From a virus, in the IMG/VR virus record IMGVR_UViG_3300000928_002271, positions 1 to 58,750 of that record: DNA of 58,750 nt, one strand, 5' to 3'. Shown here piece by piece: positions 1-9,887 of this stretch. The first letter of the stretch is position 1; every line of letters begins with the position of its first letter. The position numbers and the translations under genes are program-made. The notes under the pieces are model-generated. The model saw nothing but the letters and a program-made list of their open reading frames with translations. It searched no databases and was not told the DNA's origin.

Positions 1-321
1 ATAATCTGGATTTTGTTCCTTCTGTGATATAATATCTTTAATCCATTTTACTCTATCTCCAACTATAAGAGCATCTTTTCTACGGAACATTCCCGCACCT
101 CCTCTAGAGTTTGCCTTTAACCATTTCAAATCTTTTTCTGAACGGTCTAACAAGTCCTGGAGGTCTTTAATTTCCATGTGCCATACGATTTTCAAAAATT
201 CTGAATCGTTGGAACCACCATATTGACGGGTTATTACTTTTGCATCCATTTCATTTAAATGGCTGTTTGAGGTTAGCTTATTCTCAGCTAAGTATTTTCT
301 CAAGTCAAAATTGTCTGCCAT
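1..321 (-). CDS. Hypothetical protein with shared N-terminal leader, partial (3' end missing)
   Basis: An open frame starts at the ATG at 321 and runs to the left edge without a stop, giving at least 107 residues. I do not recognise the body. The first 17 residues (MADNFDLRKYLAENKLT) are identical to those of the next gene upstream (405-995), and the leader DNA and the region before the start are duplicated too. The remainder is charged and probably helical. The shared leader could be a targeting or packaging tag, as T4 internal head proteins carry a capsid-targeting sequence, but that is inference. An AATATTTATA motif lies about 33 bases before the start. Confidence 0.7.
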   Translation of the reverse strand, partial: MADNFDLRKYLAENKLTSNSHLNEMDAKVITRQYGGSNDSEFLKIVWHMEIKDLQDLLDRSEKDLKWLKANSRGGAGMFRRKDALIVGDRVKWIKDIISQKEQNPDY

Positions 322-392
322 TGTGTATGTCTTTATGTATTAAATTAATTTATTATAAATATATGAAAAAAAAAAGTGAAATCGCCAAATTT
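271..392 (-). repeat. Duplicated leader and promoter segment, copy 1
   Basis: This segment holds the first codons of the gene at 1-321 plus its upstream region. It matches 944-1055 closely, including GACAATTTTGACTT-type leader codons, the TATTTATA motif and a GGCGATTTCA block followed by a T-run on the coding strand. The match covers both coding leader and promoter, so a single duplication probably copied the whole unit. Confidence 0.7.
354..361 (-). promoter_or_regulatory. TATTTATA motif upstream of the gene at 1-321
   Basis: The coding strand reads TATTTATA about 33 bases before the ATG at 321. The same octamer in AATATTTATAA-like context recurs before tail genes and others (1019, 22069, 41081, 43404, 44445, 45023, 46810). 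It probably marks a phage promoter class, though it is the reverse complement of the T4 late promoter rather than the promoter itself. Confidence 0.5.
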
Positions 393-404
393 AATTTTAA
401 AAAA

Positions 405-995
405 CTACTCGCTACCTTTAGGCTGTATAATCATATCTCCCTTGTGTGGTATAACTTCGTAATTAGATGGTAACATATTTTTTATATAGGCCATATAAAG
501 TTTAGCACGTCTTGTATCTCCTTTAAAGTTTTCGTCTGCGTGGTATTGTATGCTGGTACCCGGATGTTTTGATAGAAAATCTTTCACAATTTGAGTAACT
601 GTGGACATTATTCTTAAAGGTACCTCTTCCCAGGTTAGTCTAACTCCACCATCATCATCCCCTTCTGTTGTATTAAATTGGAATAAGTAGAGCTCTTTTC
701 CTTCGTCAGCAGCTCGTTGCGAGTGAAAAAATTCAGCAAAATACTCAGTACCCGAATCCGTTGTAAAAGTATATTCATACACAGGGGTACCCTTCCATAT
801 ACCTCCCCAATCTGTTTTTGGATGAGCTTTCCATTTAAAAGCTTTAGCGGAAGCATCTCCAATTTCATCTAAAGAATCTGCTTCTGGGTAACAGTCACAT
901 CCATCATCATACCCTTCAGGTCCTTTATATGCTGGGGTATTCTTGGTAAGCTTATTCTCAGCTAAATACTTTCTTAAGTCAAAATTGTCTGCCAT
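405..995 (-). CDS. Hypothetical protein with shared N-terminal leader
   Basis: The protein has 196 residues from the ATG at 995. An earlier in-frame start at 1052 would read through the promoter-like repeat, so I prefer 995, where the sequence matches the start of the neighbouring gene for 17 residues. The body is acidic and rich in Tyr, Trp and Asp, with no signal peptide or membrane segment and no family I recognise. It sits at the end of the chaperonin cluster but has its own TATTTATA motif, so it is probably transcribed separately. Confidence 0.75.
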   Translation of the reverse strand: MADNFDLRKYLAENKLTKNTPAYKGPEGYDDGCDCYPEADSLDEIGDASAKAFKWKAHPKTDWGGIWKGTPVYEYTFTTDSGTEYFAEFFHSQRAADEGKELYLFQFNTTEGDDDGGVRLTWEEVPLRIMSTVTQIVKDFLSKHPGTSIQYHADENFKGDTRRAKLYMAYIKNMLPSNYEVIPHKGDMIIQPKGSE

Positions 996-1055
996 TGTGT
1001 ATGCCTCTACATATATGTTATAAATATATGAAAAAAAAAATGAAATCGCCAAACT
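944..1055 (-). repeat. Duplicated leader and promoter segment, copy 2
   Basis: This is the second copy of the unit at 271-392: leader codons, the bases just before the ATG (ACACAATGG in both), the AT-rich TATTTATA element and the GGCGATTTCA block. The spacing between ATG and the TATTTATA element differs by a few bases between copies. Confidence 0.7.
1019..1026 (-). promoter_or_regulatory. TATTTATA motif upstream of the gene at 405-995
   Basis: The octamer lies about 23 bases before the ATG at 995 and is part of the duplicated leader/promoter unit shared with 354-361. Confidence 0.5.
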
Positions 1056-1105
1056 CTATTTCTTAATTTTTAGAACGATATTTTTCTACTAAAAGTGTAT
1101 GATCT

Positions 1106-1362
1106 TTATTCGCGGTCACCATATAAACTATAACTTTTTAGAGGTTCAGGTTTAATCTCTACCTCTTTACTTCGTATAACATACAACTTACTACTTAAAG
1201 GAGCAAGTCTAAATTCAGCTTTCTCACCGGTTTTTTGAAACCATGCTTCCAAAGTTTCAGTAAGAGAATTATGTACTTTTGAATCGCCAACAAGCACCCA
1301 GCTATCACCAGGTGCTTGTCTATTTGCGATTAATTCACTAAATTCTTTAACTTCAGTCTTCA

Positions 1363-1363
<1 letters not shown>
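1106..1363 (-). CDS. Hypothetical protein downstream of groEL
   Basis: This 85-residue protein starts at 1363, overlapping the groEL stop codon by one base, so it is probably translated with groEL. It has no signal peptide, membrane segment or recognised motif. It follows groES and groEL directly, which may mean a link to folding, but nothing in its sequence shows a function. Confidence 0.7.
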
Positions 1364-3333
<1,970 letters not shown>

Positions 3334-3337
<4 letters not shown>

Positions 3338-3615
3338 AATTTAATAATATTTTTAATTTCTTTTGCTTTACTTTCAAAACGCTCTACAAATTCACGAAGC
3401 GAGTTATAACTTTCAGATTTAGCATCATCACGAGCAATTGCTTCTAAACAACCCCCCAATGTGCTATAATGCCCTAGAGTATTTTGATACTCATGTCCTG
3501 CTTCTGAAAATGTTGATTTTTGGGCAATGTAACAATAATCATCTAATTGGATGTAATACGGTGATAATGCCGGATCTTTAATGAATCGTAAATTTGATTT
3601 ACTCGGTTTTGCCAT
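3334..3615 (-). CDS. Hypothetical small phage protein
   Basis: This 93-residue soluble protein starts at 3615 and overlaps the groES start by 4 bases, so it is the first gene of the chaperonin operon. The N-terminal half has a Tyr-rich stretch (YYIQLDDYCYIAQ) that looks like beta strands, and the C-terminal third is a charged helix. I cannot name its family with confidence. A TTTCGTATATTCA promoter-like motif lies 23 bases upstream. Confidence 0.7.
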
Positions 3616-3638
3616 AACTATATTTATTTATGTTTCGG

Positions 3639-3651
3639 TGAATATACGAAA
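3639..3651 (-). promoter_or_regulatory. TTTCGTATATTCA promoter-like motif before the chaperonin operon
   Basis: The coding strand reads TTTCGTATATTCA 23 bases before the ATG at 3615. The same element lies before folE (9361), gp32 (30710) and the PolA-like gene (34349), with a variant at 18248. This suggests an early or middle phage promoter. Confidence 0.6.
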
Positions 3652-3686
3652 AAAATTGTGCTAGGACACGTTTATTTCCAGAACTT

Positions 3687-4103
3687 TTATTTAATTTTAA
3701 TAGATTTTGGTTTGGATTCCTCAGAAATTGGAATGTGTAGTTTTAACAAACCATTTTCCATCTCAGCATTGATTTTGGAAAGATTAAATTTAGGGGAAAT
3801 TTTATATCCTAAATCAAATGATTTTTTGGACAAACCATGGTAAATATACCCTGAATAATCTGTATCAGTTTCAGGTTTTTTATAACTAATTTTTAGCAAA
3901 TCCCCTTCTACACTAATTAAAACATCTTCTTTAGTTAAGCCAGTACAAGCGACTTCGAAATGTAATCCTTCGTCGTTGTAAAAGATGTTAAGTGGGTGGG
4001 GCTGTTTTGAATTTAAGGCAGGGGCAAATTGTTGCTCTGCATCAAAGAAATTCCTGAATAGGATGTCGAACGGCGAACGCTCATGAAGTGTTAATGTACT
4101 CAT
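3687..4103 (-). CDS. Small heat shock protein, Hsp20/alpha-crystallin family
   Basis: This 138-residue ATP-independent holdase has an alpha-crystallin domain at about residues 35-125, including the late-strand motif AEMENGLLKLHIP and a C-terminal IKI (I-x-I) that docks into neighbouring dimers. The N-terminal part (SPFDILFRNFF) is the usual variable hydrophobic arm. Phage Hsp20 proteins are known from T4-like cyanophages. Lying beside GroES and GroEL, it makes a three-protein chaperone set that probably buffers virion protein folding. Confidence 0.92.
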   Translation of the reverse strand: MSTLTLHERSPFDILFRNFFDAEQQFAPALNSKQPHPLNIFYNDEGLHFEVACTGLTKEDVLISVEGDLLKISYKKPETDTDYSGYIYHGLSKKSFDLGYKISPKFNLSKINAEMENGLLKLHIPISEESKPKSIKIK

Positions 4104-4192
4104 ATCATTTAAATTTGTGAGTGCCTAAGCTACTCGATTAATTAAAAACATAACGTTGTGCCCTAGCTACAATTTTACGTTTATTATACATA

Positions 4193-4933
4193 TTAGATAT
4201 CTTGTTTTCTTACCTGGTAGTATTCACTTTCCCAATTTTCTCCTTTAAACTCGAATTTAACCCAACCTTTAGTGTTAACTTTCATAATAGCTGATGTAGC
4301 ATCCTTATTATTATTTAGGATGGTTTTAACCATAGCTGAATTAAATGGGAGTTTAGTTCCATAGGGAACATTTGTAAGGGTAGAATTGGGAACTTGATAG
4401 TCAATTTTGTTAGTGTGATTTGATGTATCGCCAAATGACATAACTAAAACATCCTCACCATCTAAATCTCTATCGATTTTAATAATTACGTTATCACTTT
4501 CAAGTGCGCTGTGAGCTTTGATAATAGCATTGATACTATCAGCTTCTAGAACACTTACAATCTCGTAATCACCTGAATCGGTTACTTTACCTACATCTTG
4601 GATTAGGAGAAGTTCTGATAGTGAAAAGTTAACAGTATAGTTCAAATCAGCAATAGTAAGTTTAGTAAATACTTTTTGTTGTTTTTCTAGACTTATAAAT
4701 ACTTCTCCACTAGTAATTCCCAATAGTTTATTTAATTTGGATGTATCATACACCGCAATTTCGCTGTTTTCTAGCGGGAAATTAGCGTGTTTAACGCATC
4801 CAATCATGTCCTTATTGGGCGATTGGAAGTCAATAGTTAGCGCGTTATCTTCAGTAGTCCATTTAACAGACTCTACTAAACCCCCTAAATAGTATTTACC
4901 GATAACTGATTGAAGTTCACTTTTATTTATCAT
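4193..4933 (-). CDS. DNA polymerase sliding clamp (T4 gp45-like)
   Basis: This 246-residue protein is close to T4 gp45 (228 residues), the homotrimeric ring that tethers the polymerase to DNA. The alternating hydrophobic pattern fits a two-domain PCNA fold, with the C-terminal part around KGWVKFEFKGENWESEYYQ typical of T4-type clamps. It sits one base downstream of the polymerase C-terminal fragment, as expected for replisome partners. The assignment rests on length, overall pattern and position, because clamps are poorly conserved. Confidence 0.82.
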   Translation of the reverse strand: MINKSELQSVIGKYYLGGLVESVKWTTEDNALTIDFQSPNKDMIGCVKHANFPLENSEIAVYDTSKLNKLLGITSGEVFISLEKQQKVFTKLTIADLNYTVNFSLSELLLIQDVGKVTDSGDYEIVSVLEADSINAIIKAHSALESDNVIIKIDRDLDGEDVLVMSFGDTSNHTNKIDYQVPNSTLTNVPYGTKLPFNSAMVKTILNNNKDATSAIMKVNTKGWVKFEFKGENWESEYYQVRKQDI

Positions 4934-4934
4934 A

Positions 4935-5864
4935 TTAAAAACTAAAAATTAGATTTCGGTAGGGGTTGAGGTTCAAATCCCATCCTAAATCGTTATAAAA
5001 CCCTTGTAATTTACTTTCCAAAATTGTCTCAAATGATTTATTTGTATCTGCGTATTGAGCCAACAATGTACGAATTTTCTCTGGGATATCAAAGTCTAGA
5101 AATGCTAAAGCATCAATTTTGTATGGATTATCTTTTAAGTAAATCCATTTAACCTTATCACCTTGAACAATTCGAGAGTGTTGTTTGTCTAATTTCCAAA
5201 ACTTAAGTAAATCATTATACTTAATAGCTGCCTTTACAGGAGCAGGGGCACCTTGAGCTATAATGGAAAACATAGTCCCTGCTTGTGGTTTTGAAGCCAC
5301 ATACTTATCTAAAGTATTTACACGAGTAGGGTTACCTAAAATAGTAATGTCCATATCAGGTGAAAGCACTTCGGCTCTAAAGTTTTTAAGCAATTCATCA
5401 ATTTCTTTTTGAGGAGCACCTTTAATTACTTTTTGAAGAACCATTTTAAAGAAATCACTAAAGATTTTAGGGAAATTGGCTTTCATAAATTCCAATCCCT
5501 TAATATCTAAATCATCAGTTGATACACCTTCTTTTTTAGTAATCCATTGAGCATAACGTCGAGTAGCTCTAAAATAACCAGCACGAATCATACATTCAGT
5601 TTTCATCTCAAATCTATGTTCTGGGATGTTGAATGCTTCGCGAGCTAAAGTATCATATGATTTAGTAATTAAATCTTGGTACTTGAGGGCGATTTTTTCG
5701 AGTGCTTCATCTCTTTCTTCCTCACCCATTTCATCAAAATTAGGGTAGAGATGCCTAAGCAGAGGTTCAGCGTTATAATAGTTAGAGTCTGTATCAACAT
5801 AAACGCAATAGTTTGTATCGTCTTTATCAGCGATAAACCAAGGTGTACTTTCTAATTGAATCAT
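4935..5864 (-). CDS. DNA polymerase family B, C-terminal fragment (palm motif C and thumb)
   Basis: This 309-residue chain begins just before motif C: residues 22-27 read YVDTDS, the catalytic Asp pair of family B polymerases. The rest corresponds to the end of the palm and the thumb, and the last residues (LIFSF) resemble the hydrophobic clamp-binding tail of T4 gp43. Motifs A and B are absent and lie in the separate protein at 6106-7818. The start overlaps the stop of the 82-residue ORF by four bases (ATGA), so the three are translationally coupled. Both fragments look intact, so they probably assemble into one enzyme. Confidence 0.92.
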   Translation of the reverse strand: MIQLESTPWFIADKDDTNYCVYVDTDSNYYNAEPLLRHLYPNFDEMGEEERDEALEKIALKYQDLITKSYDTLAREAFNIPEHRFEMKTECMIRAGYFRATRRYAQWITKKEGVSTDDLDIKGLEFMKANFPKIFSDFFKMVLQKVIKGAPQKEIDELLKNFRAEVLSPDMDITILGNPTRVNTLDKYVASKPQAGTMFSIIAQGAPAPVKAAIKYNDLLKFWKLDKQHSRIVQGDKVKWIYLKDNPYKIDALAFLDFDIPEKIRTLLAQYADTNKSFETILESKLQGFYNDLGWDLNLNPYRNLIFSF

Positions 5865-6109
5865 TCTTCTTCGTGTTCAACTATTGCGGCTTCAATTTCA
5901 CCTTTACTATTATAAATGTTTTCAGGGACTGAAATACGGAAATTGTTTTGGAGGAGACTAAAACGTCCACCTTGGCGGAGCATTTTACGGAAGAAATTTT
6001 CTTGGGTTTCTGTCCACTTTTCTCCAAGGGCAATTACTTCATCTTTAGTAAGAATTTTACCATTACATTCTATAGTAACCCCTCTTCTAATTGCTTGTTT
6101 TGTAATCAT
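5861..6109 (-). CDS. 82-residue ORF between the two halves of DNA polymerase
   Basis: This small protein overlaps the polymerase N-terminal fragment upstream and the C-terminal fragment downstream by four bases each (ATGA junctions). It has a charged helical centre (TETQENFFRKMLRQGG) and an acidic end. I see no homing-endonuclease signature (no GIY-YIG, HNH or LAGLIDADG) and no resemblance to the polymerase segment expected there. It could be what remains of a mobile element that split the gene, or a bridging replisome subunit. It is a real coding frame judging by the perfect coupling on both sides. Confidence 0.8.
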   Translation of the reverse strand: MITKQAIRRGVTIECNGKILTKDEVIALGEKWTETQENFFRKMLRQGGRFSLLQNNFRISVPENIYNSKGEIEAAIVEHEEE

Positions 6110-7818
6110 AATGTGATTTCGTTATTCATTACTTTGTTCATATGACGATTTGCAAATAATGCTGATTCTTGAATGATTCGTTGTCCACTGAGTGTAATCG
6201 ATTCACTTAAAATTACATTACCATATCTAAAGCTACCAAGAGCAGTTGCACCATACAAGCTATTTAGCAAAATTTTCATTGTATGTTGCTTCAAGTGCAT
6301 TTGTTCGCCTAGTGCTTTATTACCAGCTTTATAAGCTTTTTTCATTTGATTCTTATAAATGACTCGTTCTTCGAACCATTTAGAAAGAATAGTTTTCAAT
6401 ACAGAATCAAAATTGGTTCTATACATTACTCCGTTAGCTGAAATAGCTAGTTTTTCGGATTCAATTAAGTCAATCAAATCTTTAACTGTCATGGAAGCTG
6501 ATCTGCGTTTAGCATTTTGAACTTCTAAATATTGTTCAGGGTCCATTTGCTTTAAATCATTTAGAGCATAACGACAATTAAAAATTTCTTTACCCTCAAC
6601 TACTACCTTTTCATTTGGAATCATGATTCTACCTACTAATGTCTCTTTACCAATGTTTAAAGACATAATAATTGAAGGGTATAGTGATGTCAAATCTTCA
6701 TCAAACATATATTTGAAGATACCTGCTGTAGGACAGAACAAATAACCACCTGCGTAGTTCTTTTTAGAAATAGGGTTTCTATCACGAGATGGGGGGATAA
6801 TTCCTTTAGATAAAAGATAAGCTGAGATACCACCATCGTGAACCATACTATTTTTGTAAACGTCACTATAGTTAATTTTACCTTTATGGGCTAGGTTTTT
6901 AGTTAAAGATAGATATTGGAATTTTTCATCTAATGCTTTTAAGATTTCAACGTCTCGAAAGTTGTATTGAATGAATTTTTGAATATCCTCTTCAAATAAA
7001 CGATCTAATGATCCTTCATATTCAATCTTATTTAGATTACAATATTTTTCTCCTAAAGCATCTAATTTAAAAGATGGTTCATCTCTAAAACTAAATTTTT
7101 TATGGAGTTTCATATAATCTAAAGACTCAACTCCAGCTAATTTTAACCAATCATCTTGACTCCACTTAGATATATCTTGGACTTTACCAATTTTAGATAA
7201 TCGATTAGAATCTCTTTTACCTAATACATTCGAAATACGATAGTATAGGTAAGGAATATCGAAATAATCACTATTATAACCTACTAAAATATCAGGTTGA
7301 ATTTCTTCTAAGCGTTTAATCCACAATTGAAGTAATTGCTTTTCACTACTACAAGGGATAATTTCTCGATTTTTAGCTTTAGTATGTTGTAATTGCTTTT
7401 TGTCATCTAAAATAAGAATAGCCCATTGATCCTCTTGCTTATCCCACCACGCAATTGAGGTAACAGGTTTTGGAGCGCTACGGATGTAATCTTCCGTAAG
7501 CGCTCCTCCCATTTCAATCTCAATATCAAAGAATATTTCTCGATGGGTTTTAGAAGGCGTATCATCATCTCCATATTTGTCAATTAGAAACCTTTGGTAG
7601 GGTTTCATATCGTGAAAATGTAATCGTGGGTTCTCCTTATCCCAATTAGTTGTTTTGCGTAGAGTCTCTCCGTTTAGTCCAGTGTAATCACCTTCCTTAA
7701 CTTCTTCGAATGCTGGGTATTTCCATAGTAGGGTTTTATAACCATCATCCTCCCAAAGGTGAACTTTATATTCATTCTGTTCTTTGGTTCTTTCTACAAA
7801 ACAATTTTTATAACCCAT
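6106..7818 (-). CDS. DNA polymerase family B, N-terminal fragment (3'-5' exonuclease, palm motifs A and B)
   Basis: The 570-residue chain contains the N-terminal domain, the proofreading exonuclease (Exo I FFDIEIE near residue 91, Exo II VGYNSDYFDIPYLYYR, Exo III YNFRDVEIL), palm motif A (DLTSLYPSI) and finger motif B (KILLNSLYGA). It ends soon after ITLSGQRIIQ, before motif C, which lies in the protein at 4935-5864. T4 gp43 is a single chain of about 900 residues, and the two fragments together reach 879. Split gp43 genes are known in other T4-like phages, often around a homing endonuclease insertion. Here the gap holds only an 82-residue ORF. Confidence 0.94.
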   Translation of the reverse strand: MGYKNCFVERTKEQNEYKVHLWEDDGYKTLLWKYPAFEEVKEGDYTGLNGETLRKTTNWDKENPRLHFHDMKPYQRFLIDKYGDDDTPSKTHREIFFDIEIEMGGALTEDYIRSAPKPVTSIAWWDKQEDQWAILILDDKKQLQHTKAKNREIIPCSSEKQLLQLWIKRLEEIQPDILVGYNSDYFDIPYLYYRISNVLGKRDSNRLSKIGKVQDISKWSQDDWLKLAGVESLDYMKLHKKFSFRDEPSFKLDALGEKYCNLNKIEYEGSLDRLFEEDIQKFIQYNFRDVEILKALDEKFQYLSLTKNLAHKGKINYSDVYKNSMVHDGGISAYLLSKGIIPPSRDRNPISKKNYAGGYLFCPTAGIFKYMFDEDLTSLYPSIIMSLNIGKETLVGRIMIPNEKVVVEGKEIFNCRYALNDLKQMDPEQYLEVQNAKRRSASMTVKDLIDLIESEKLAISANGVMYRTNFDSVLKTILSKWFEERVIYKNQMKKAYKAGNKALGEQMHLKQHTMKILLNSLYGATALGSFRYGNVILSESITLSGQRIIQESALFANRHMNKVMNNEITL

Positions 7819-8435
7819 TAAAAGAACTTCTTAAGATCTGGACGGAAATAATTAATATTCTTCATTACCTTTCGGTCTCGACTACGATATACAATATACT
7901 TGTCACCAACCTGTTCCCAATGACAAGCTTCGCCTTGTTCTTTGGAACGAGTTTCAACAGTCTTTTCTGCCTCTTCTTGAGTAAAACAAGCTTTGGATAA
8001 ATTCGACGCCTGTACTTCCATATAAGCGGGCCAAATTTTATCCTTAAGGCCATGAAGCATAGCACCGTTCCCAACGGATACATAAGCAATGTCACACAAC
8101 GCATCCAAAACTTCAACGATGTTTCCTTCCTCGCAAGCTTGTTTATATTCTTCAAGCTCTTCAAGAACGAAATTGTATACGAATTCCCATTCGCCCCTAT
8201 TTTCTGGTATAACTGGCTCATAATTGTTAGGTTTGTTCATTAGAGCGTTAAATTCTTCTACTTCACTAACAAATGGGACATACTCACCATTAAACTTTTC
8301 AGCAATACGTTCTGCTGTAGCCGAAGCCCATTCAGCTTCAGGGATTAATGAAAGTTGGTCTCGGTCTTTTAATGATTGAAGTAAACCAAGACTATTTCGT
8401 AATTCGAGTTCAATAATATCTTTAAAATCACTCAT
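7818..8435 (-). CDS. MazG-like nucleoside triphosphate pyrophosphohydrolase
   Basis: The 205-residue protein has an all-alpha NTP pyrophosphohydrolase core at about residues 85-150, with metal-binding acidic residues in the pattern EELEEYKQA then EVLDALCDIAYV. Members hydrolyse (d)NTPs to monophosphates and pyrophosphate. The N-terminal 80 residues and a C-terminal extension are not part of the core. It abuts the polymerase gene, so a role in shaping the nucleotide pool, for instance removing canonical dNTPs or lowering an alarmone, is plausible but not shown. Confidence 0.75.
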   Translation of the reverse strand: MSDFKDIIELELRNSLGLLQSLKDRDQLSLIPEAEWASATAERIAEKFNGEYVPFVSEVEEFNALMNKPNNYEPVIPENRGEWEFVYNFVLEELEEYKQACEEGNIVEVLDALCDIAYVSVGNGAMLHGLKDKIWPAYMEVQASNLSKACFTQEEAEKTVETRSKEQGEACHWEQVGDKYIVYRSRDRKVMKNINYFRPDLKKFF

Positions 8436-8635
8436 TATTCTAGAATTTTAAGGATTCGAGACTTATTTACACCCAAAATTTCAAATTCATTGGGCCAAGT
8501 CTCATATTCTTTATAAATCTTTGCTTCAGCTTCTGTAGCTGATTCAGCATCAATGAGAAATTGCTCAGTGTGCTTTTTAATTTTACCGCGTTCATCTTCT
8601 TGTTTAACGCTTACTTTACCAATCCAATAAGTCAT
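8435..8635 (-). CDS. DUF4494-like small protein
   Basis: The 66-residue protein begins TYWIGKVSVKQEDERGK and continues with an FLIDAESATEAEAKIY segment. This matches my recollection of DUF4494, a small family of unknown function in Bacteroidetes and their phages. It overlaps the MazG-like gene by one base. The family assignment is from memory. Confidence 0.7.
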   Translation of the reverse strand: MTYWIGKVSVKQEDERGKIKKHTEQFLIDAESATEAEAKIYKEYETWPNEFEILGVNKSRILKILE

Positions 8636-8645
8636 AACTAATATA

Positions 8646-9341
8646 TTAAATGTTGTGTCCTCCGTTGTTAATCTTCAGACTATCGAAAAATTCTTTACGT
8701 GCATTATTTGTGTCATCACGGAATGCGCCTGATGCTTTGGTAGTAACCATTGCTGCTCCTTGGTGTTTAACACCTCGACAAGATACACAATTGTGAGTTC
8801 CTACAATAGTAACAATTACACCCAAATTACCTTCAGTAATTTTATTTACTGCATTATGAATAGCTGAGGTAAGTTGTTCTTGAATAGCGCCTCGGCGACC
8901 AAACAATTCTACAATTCGGTTCAATTTAGACAAACCAATTACTTGCCCTTCTTCTCCAGCAATATAACCAATATGAACAACTCCTCCAATAGTTTGGTGG
9001 TGATGAGAACACATTGATGTAAGGGGAATATTACGTTCAATAATTACTCCATCATATCCATCTGAGGGGAATGAAGTGATAGGGGACATTGCATTATAAC
9101 GACCTGCCCACAAATCATTTACGTATGCTTTAGCTACACGGCGAGGAGTTTCCATTGAATTGGGGTCATTACGCCAATCACATTTTAGAGCATCCAAAAA
9201 TTTACCATATGCTTCTTCTGCAGCATCAATCATTGCAGCTTTTTCATCACTATTGAGGGGGAAACCAGGTGCTACACCATTAGCAAAACCCTCTTGTACC
9301 ACTTCTAATTCTTCGTGGATTTTTCTACGCTTGTTTTCCAT
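8646..9341 (-). CDS. folE: GTP cyclohydrolase I
   Basis: FolE converts GTP to 7,8-dihydroneopterin triphosphate, the first step towards both folate and 7-deazaguanine. The 231-residue length is normal. Zinc ligands are visible in SMCSHHHQ and HNCVSCRG, with the active-site region VIGLSKLNRIVELFGRR between. Because QueD, QueE, QueC and DpdA-like genes follow in the same block, this copy most likely feeds a DNA 7-deazaguanine pathway rather than folate. A TTTCGTATATTCA motif 19 bases upstream suggests the block starts its own transcript here. Confidence 0.96.
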   Translation of the reverse strand: MENKRRKIHEELEVVQEGFANGVAPGFPLNSDEKAAMIDAAEEAYGKFLDALKCDWRNDPNSMETPRRVAKAYVNDLWAGRYNAMSPITSFPSDGYDGVIIERNIPLTSMCSHHHQTIGGVVHIGYIAGEEGQVIGLSKLNRIVELFGRRGAIQEQLTSAIHNAVNKITEGNLGVIVTIVGTHNCVSCRGVKHQGAAMVTTKASGAFRDDTNNARKEFFDSLKINNGGHNI

Positions 9342-9360
9342 TTATAACTTTTTATTTTGT

Positions 9361-9373
9361 TGAATATACGAAA
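9361..9373 (-). promoter_or_regulatory. TTTCGTATATTCA promoter-like motif before folE
   Basis: The motif lies 19 bases before the folE ATG on the coding strand. The same sequence lies before groES, gp32 and the PolA-like gene. Confidence 0.6.
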
Positions 9374-9378
9374 CTATT

Positions 9379-9885
9379 TTACAGAGCCCAAATTGAAGGG
9401 TAGTTTCTTGCATAACCTTTATCATTATCCATTCCCATTCCTACAATCCATTCATCTTTAATTGTAAAACCGTGATATGACTTTTGTTCAGGGATTCGAG
9501 ATGATTCACGAGTTACTAAAGTAACAATATTAAGAGAAGCTGGGTGTTTAACTTCTAGATATTCGATTACAGCGTCCATTGTATTACCTGTATCGTAAAT
9601 ATCGTCGACAATATAAACGTGTTTTCCTTTAATTGGTGTCTCTAAGTCTTTAGTAATTTGAATATCACCTTGTTTATTTTTAGCTACATACGATTTAACG
9701 CGCATAAAATCACACTCCACGTCAATCGGCATAGCCCGCACTAAATCGCTGTAGAACGCAAAACAACCGTTAAGTAAGCCAACCATTACCACGGGTGTTT
9801 TATCACCTTTATGGTCTGCTGCTATCTGTTTACCAATAATTTTGGTTTTAATTTCAATGTCGTGTGCCTTAATTAATTCTGTCAT
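9379..9885 (-). CDS. Hypoxanthine phosphoribosyltransferase-like protein
   Basis: The 168-residue protein is the size of bacterial Hpt and carries the PRPP-binding motif YIVDDIYDTGNT (about residues 91-102), a VGLLNGC loop near 36-42 and the late DEWIVGMGMD segment. The family attaches hypoxanthine or guanine to PRPP, producing IMP or GMP. In a phage with a GTP-consuming 7-deazaguanine pathway it may recycle guanine, possibly the guanine released when DpdA swaps bases in DNA. That link is inference from location. Confidence 0.88.
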   Translation of the reverse strand: MTELIKAHDIEIKTKIIGKQIAADHKGDKTPVVMVGLLNGCFAFYSDLVRAMPIDVECDFMRVKSYVAKNKQGDIQITKDLETPIKGKHVYIVDDIYDTGNTMDAVIEYLEVKHPASLNIVTLVTRESSRIPEQKSYHGFTIKDEWIVGMGMDNDKGYARNYPSIWAL

Positions 9886-9887
9886 TA

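Noticed and set aside
5861-6109. The 82-residue ORF as a homing endonuclease that split the polymerase
   Set aside because: It is too short and has no GIY-YIG, HNH or LAGLIDADG motif.
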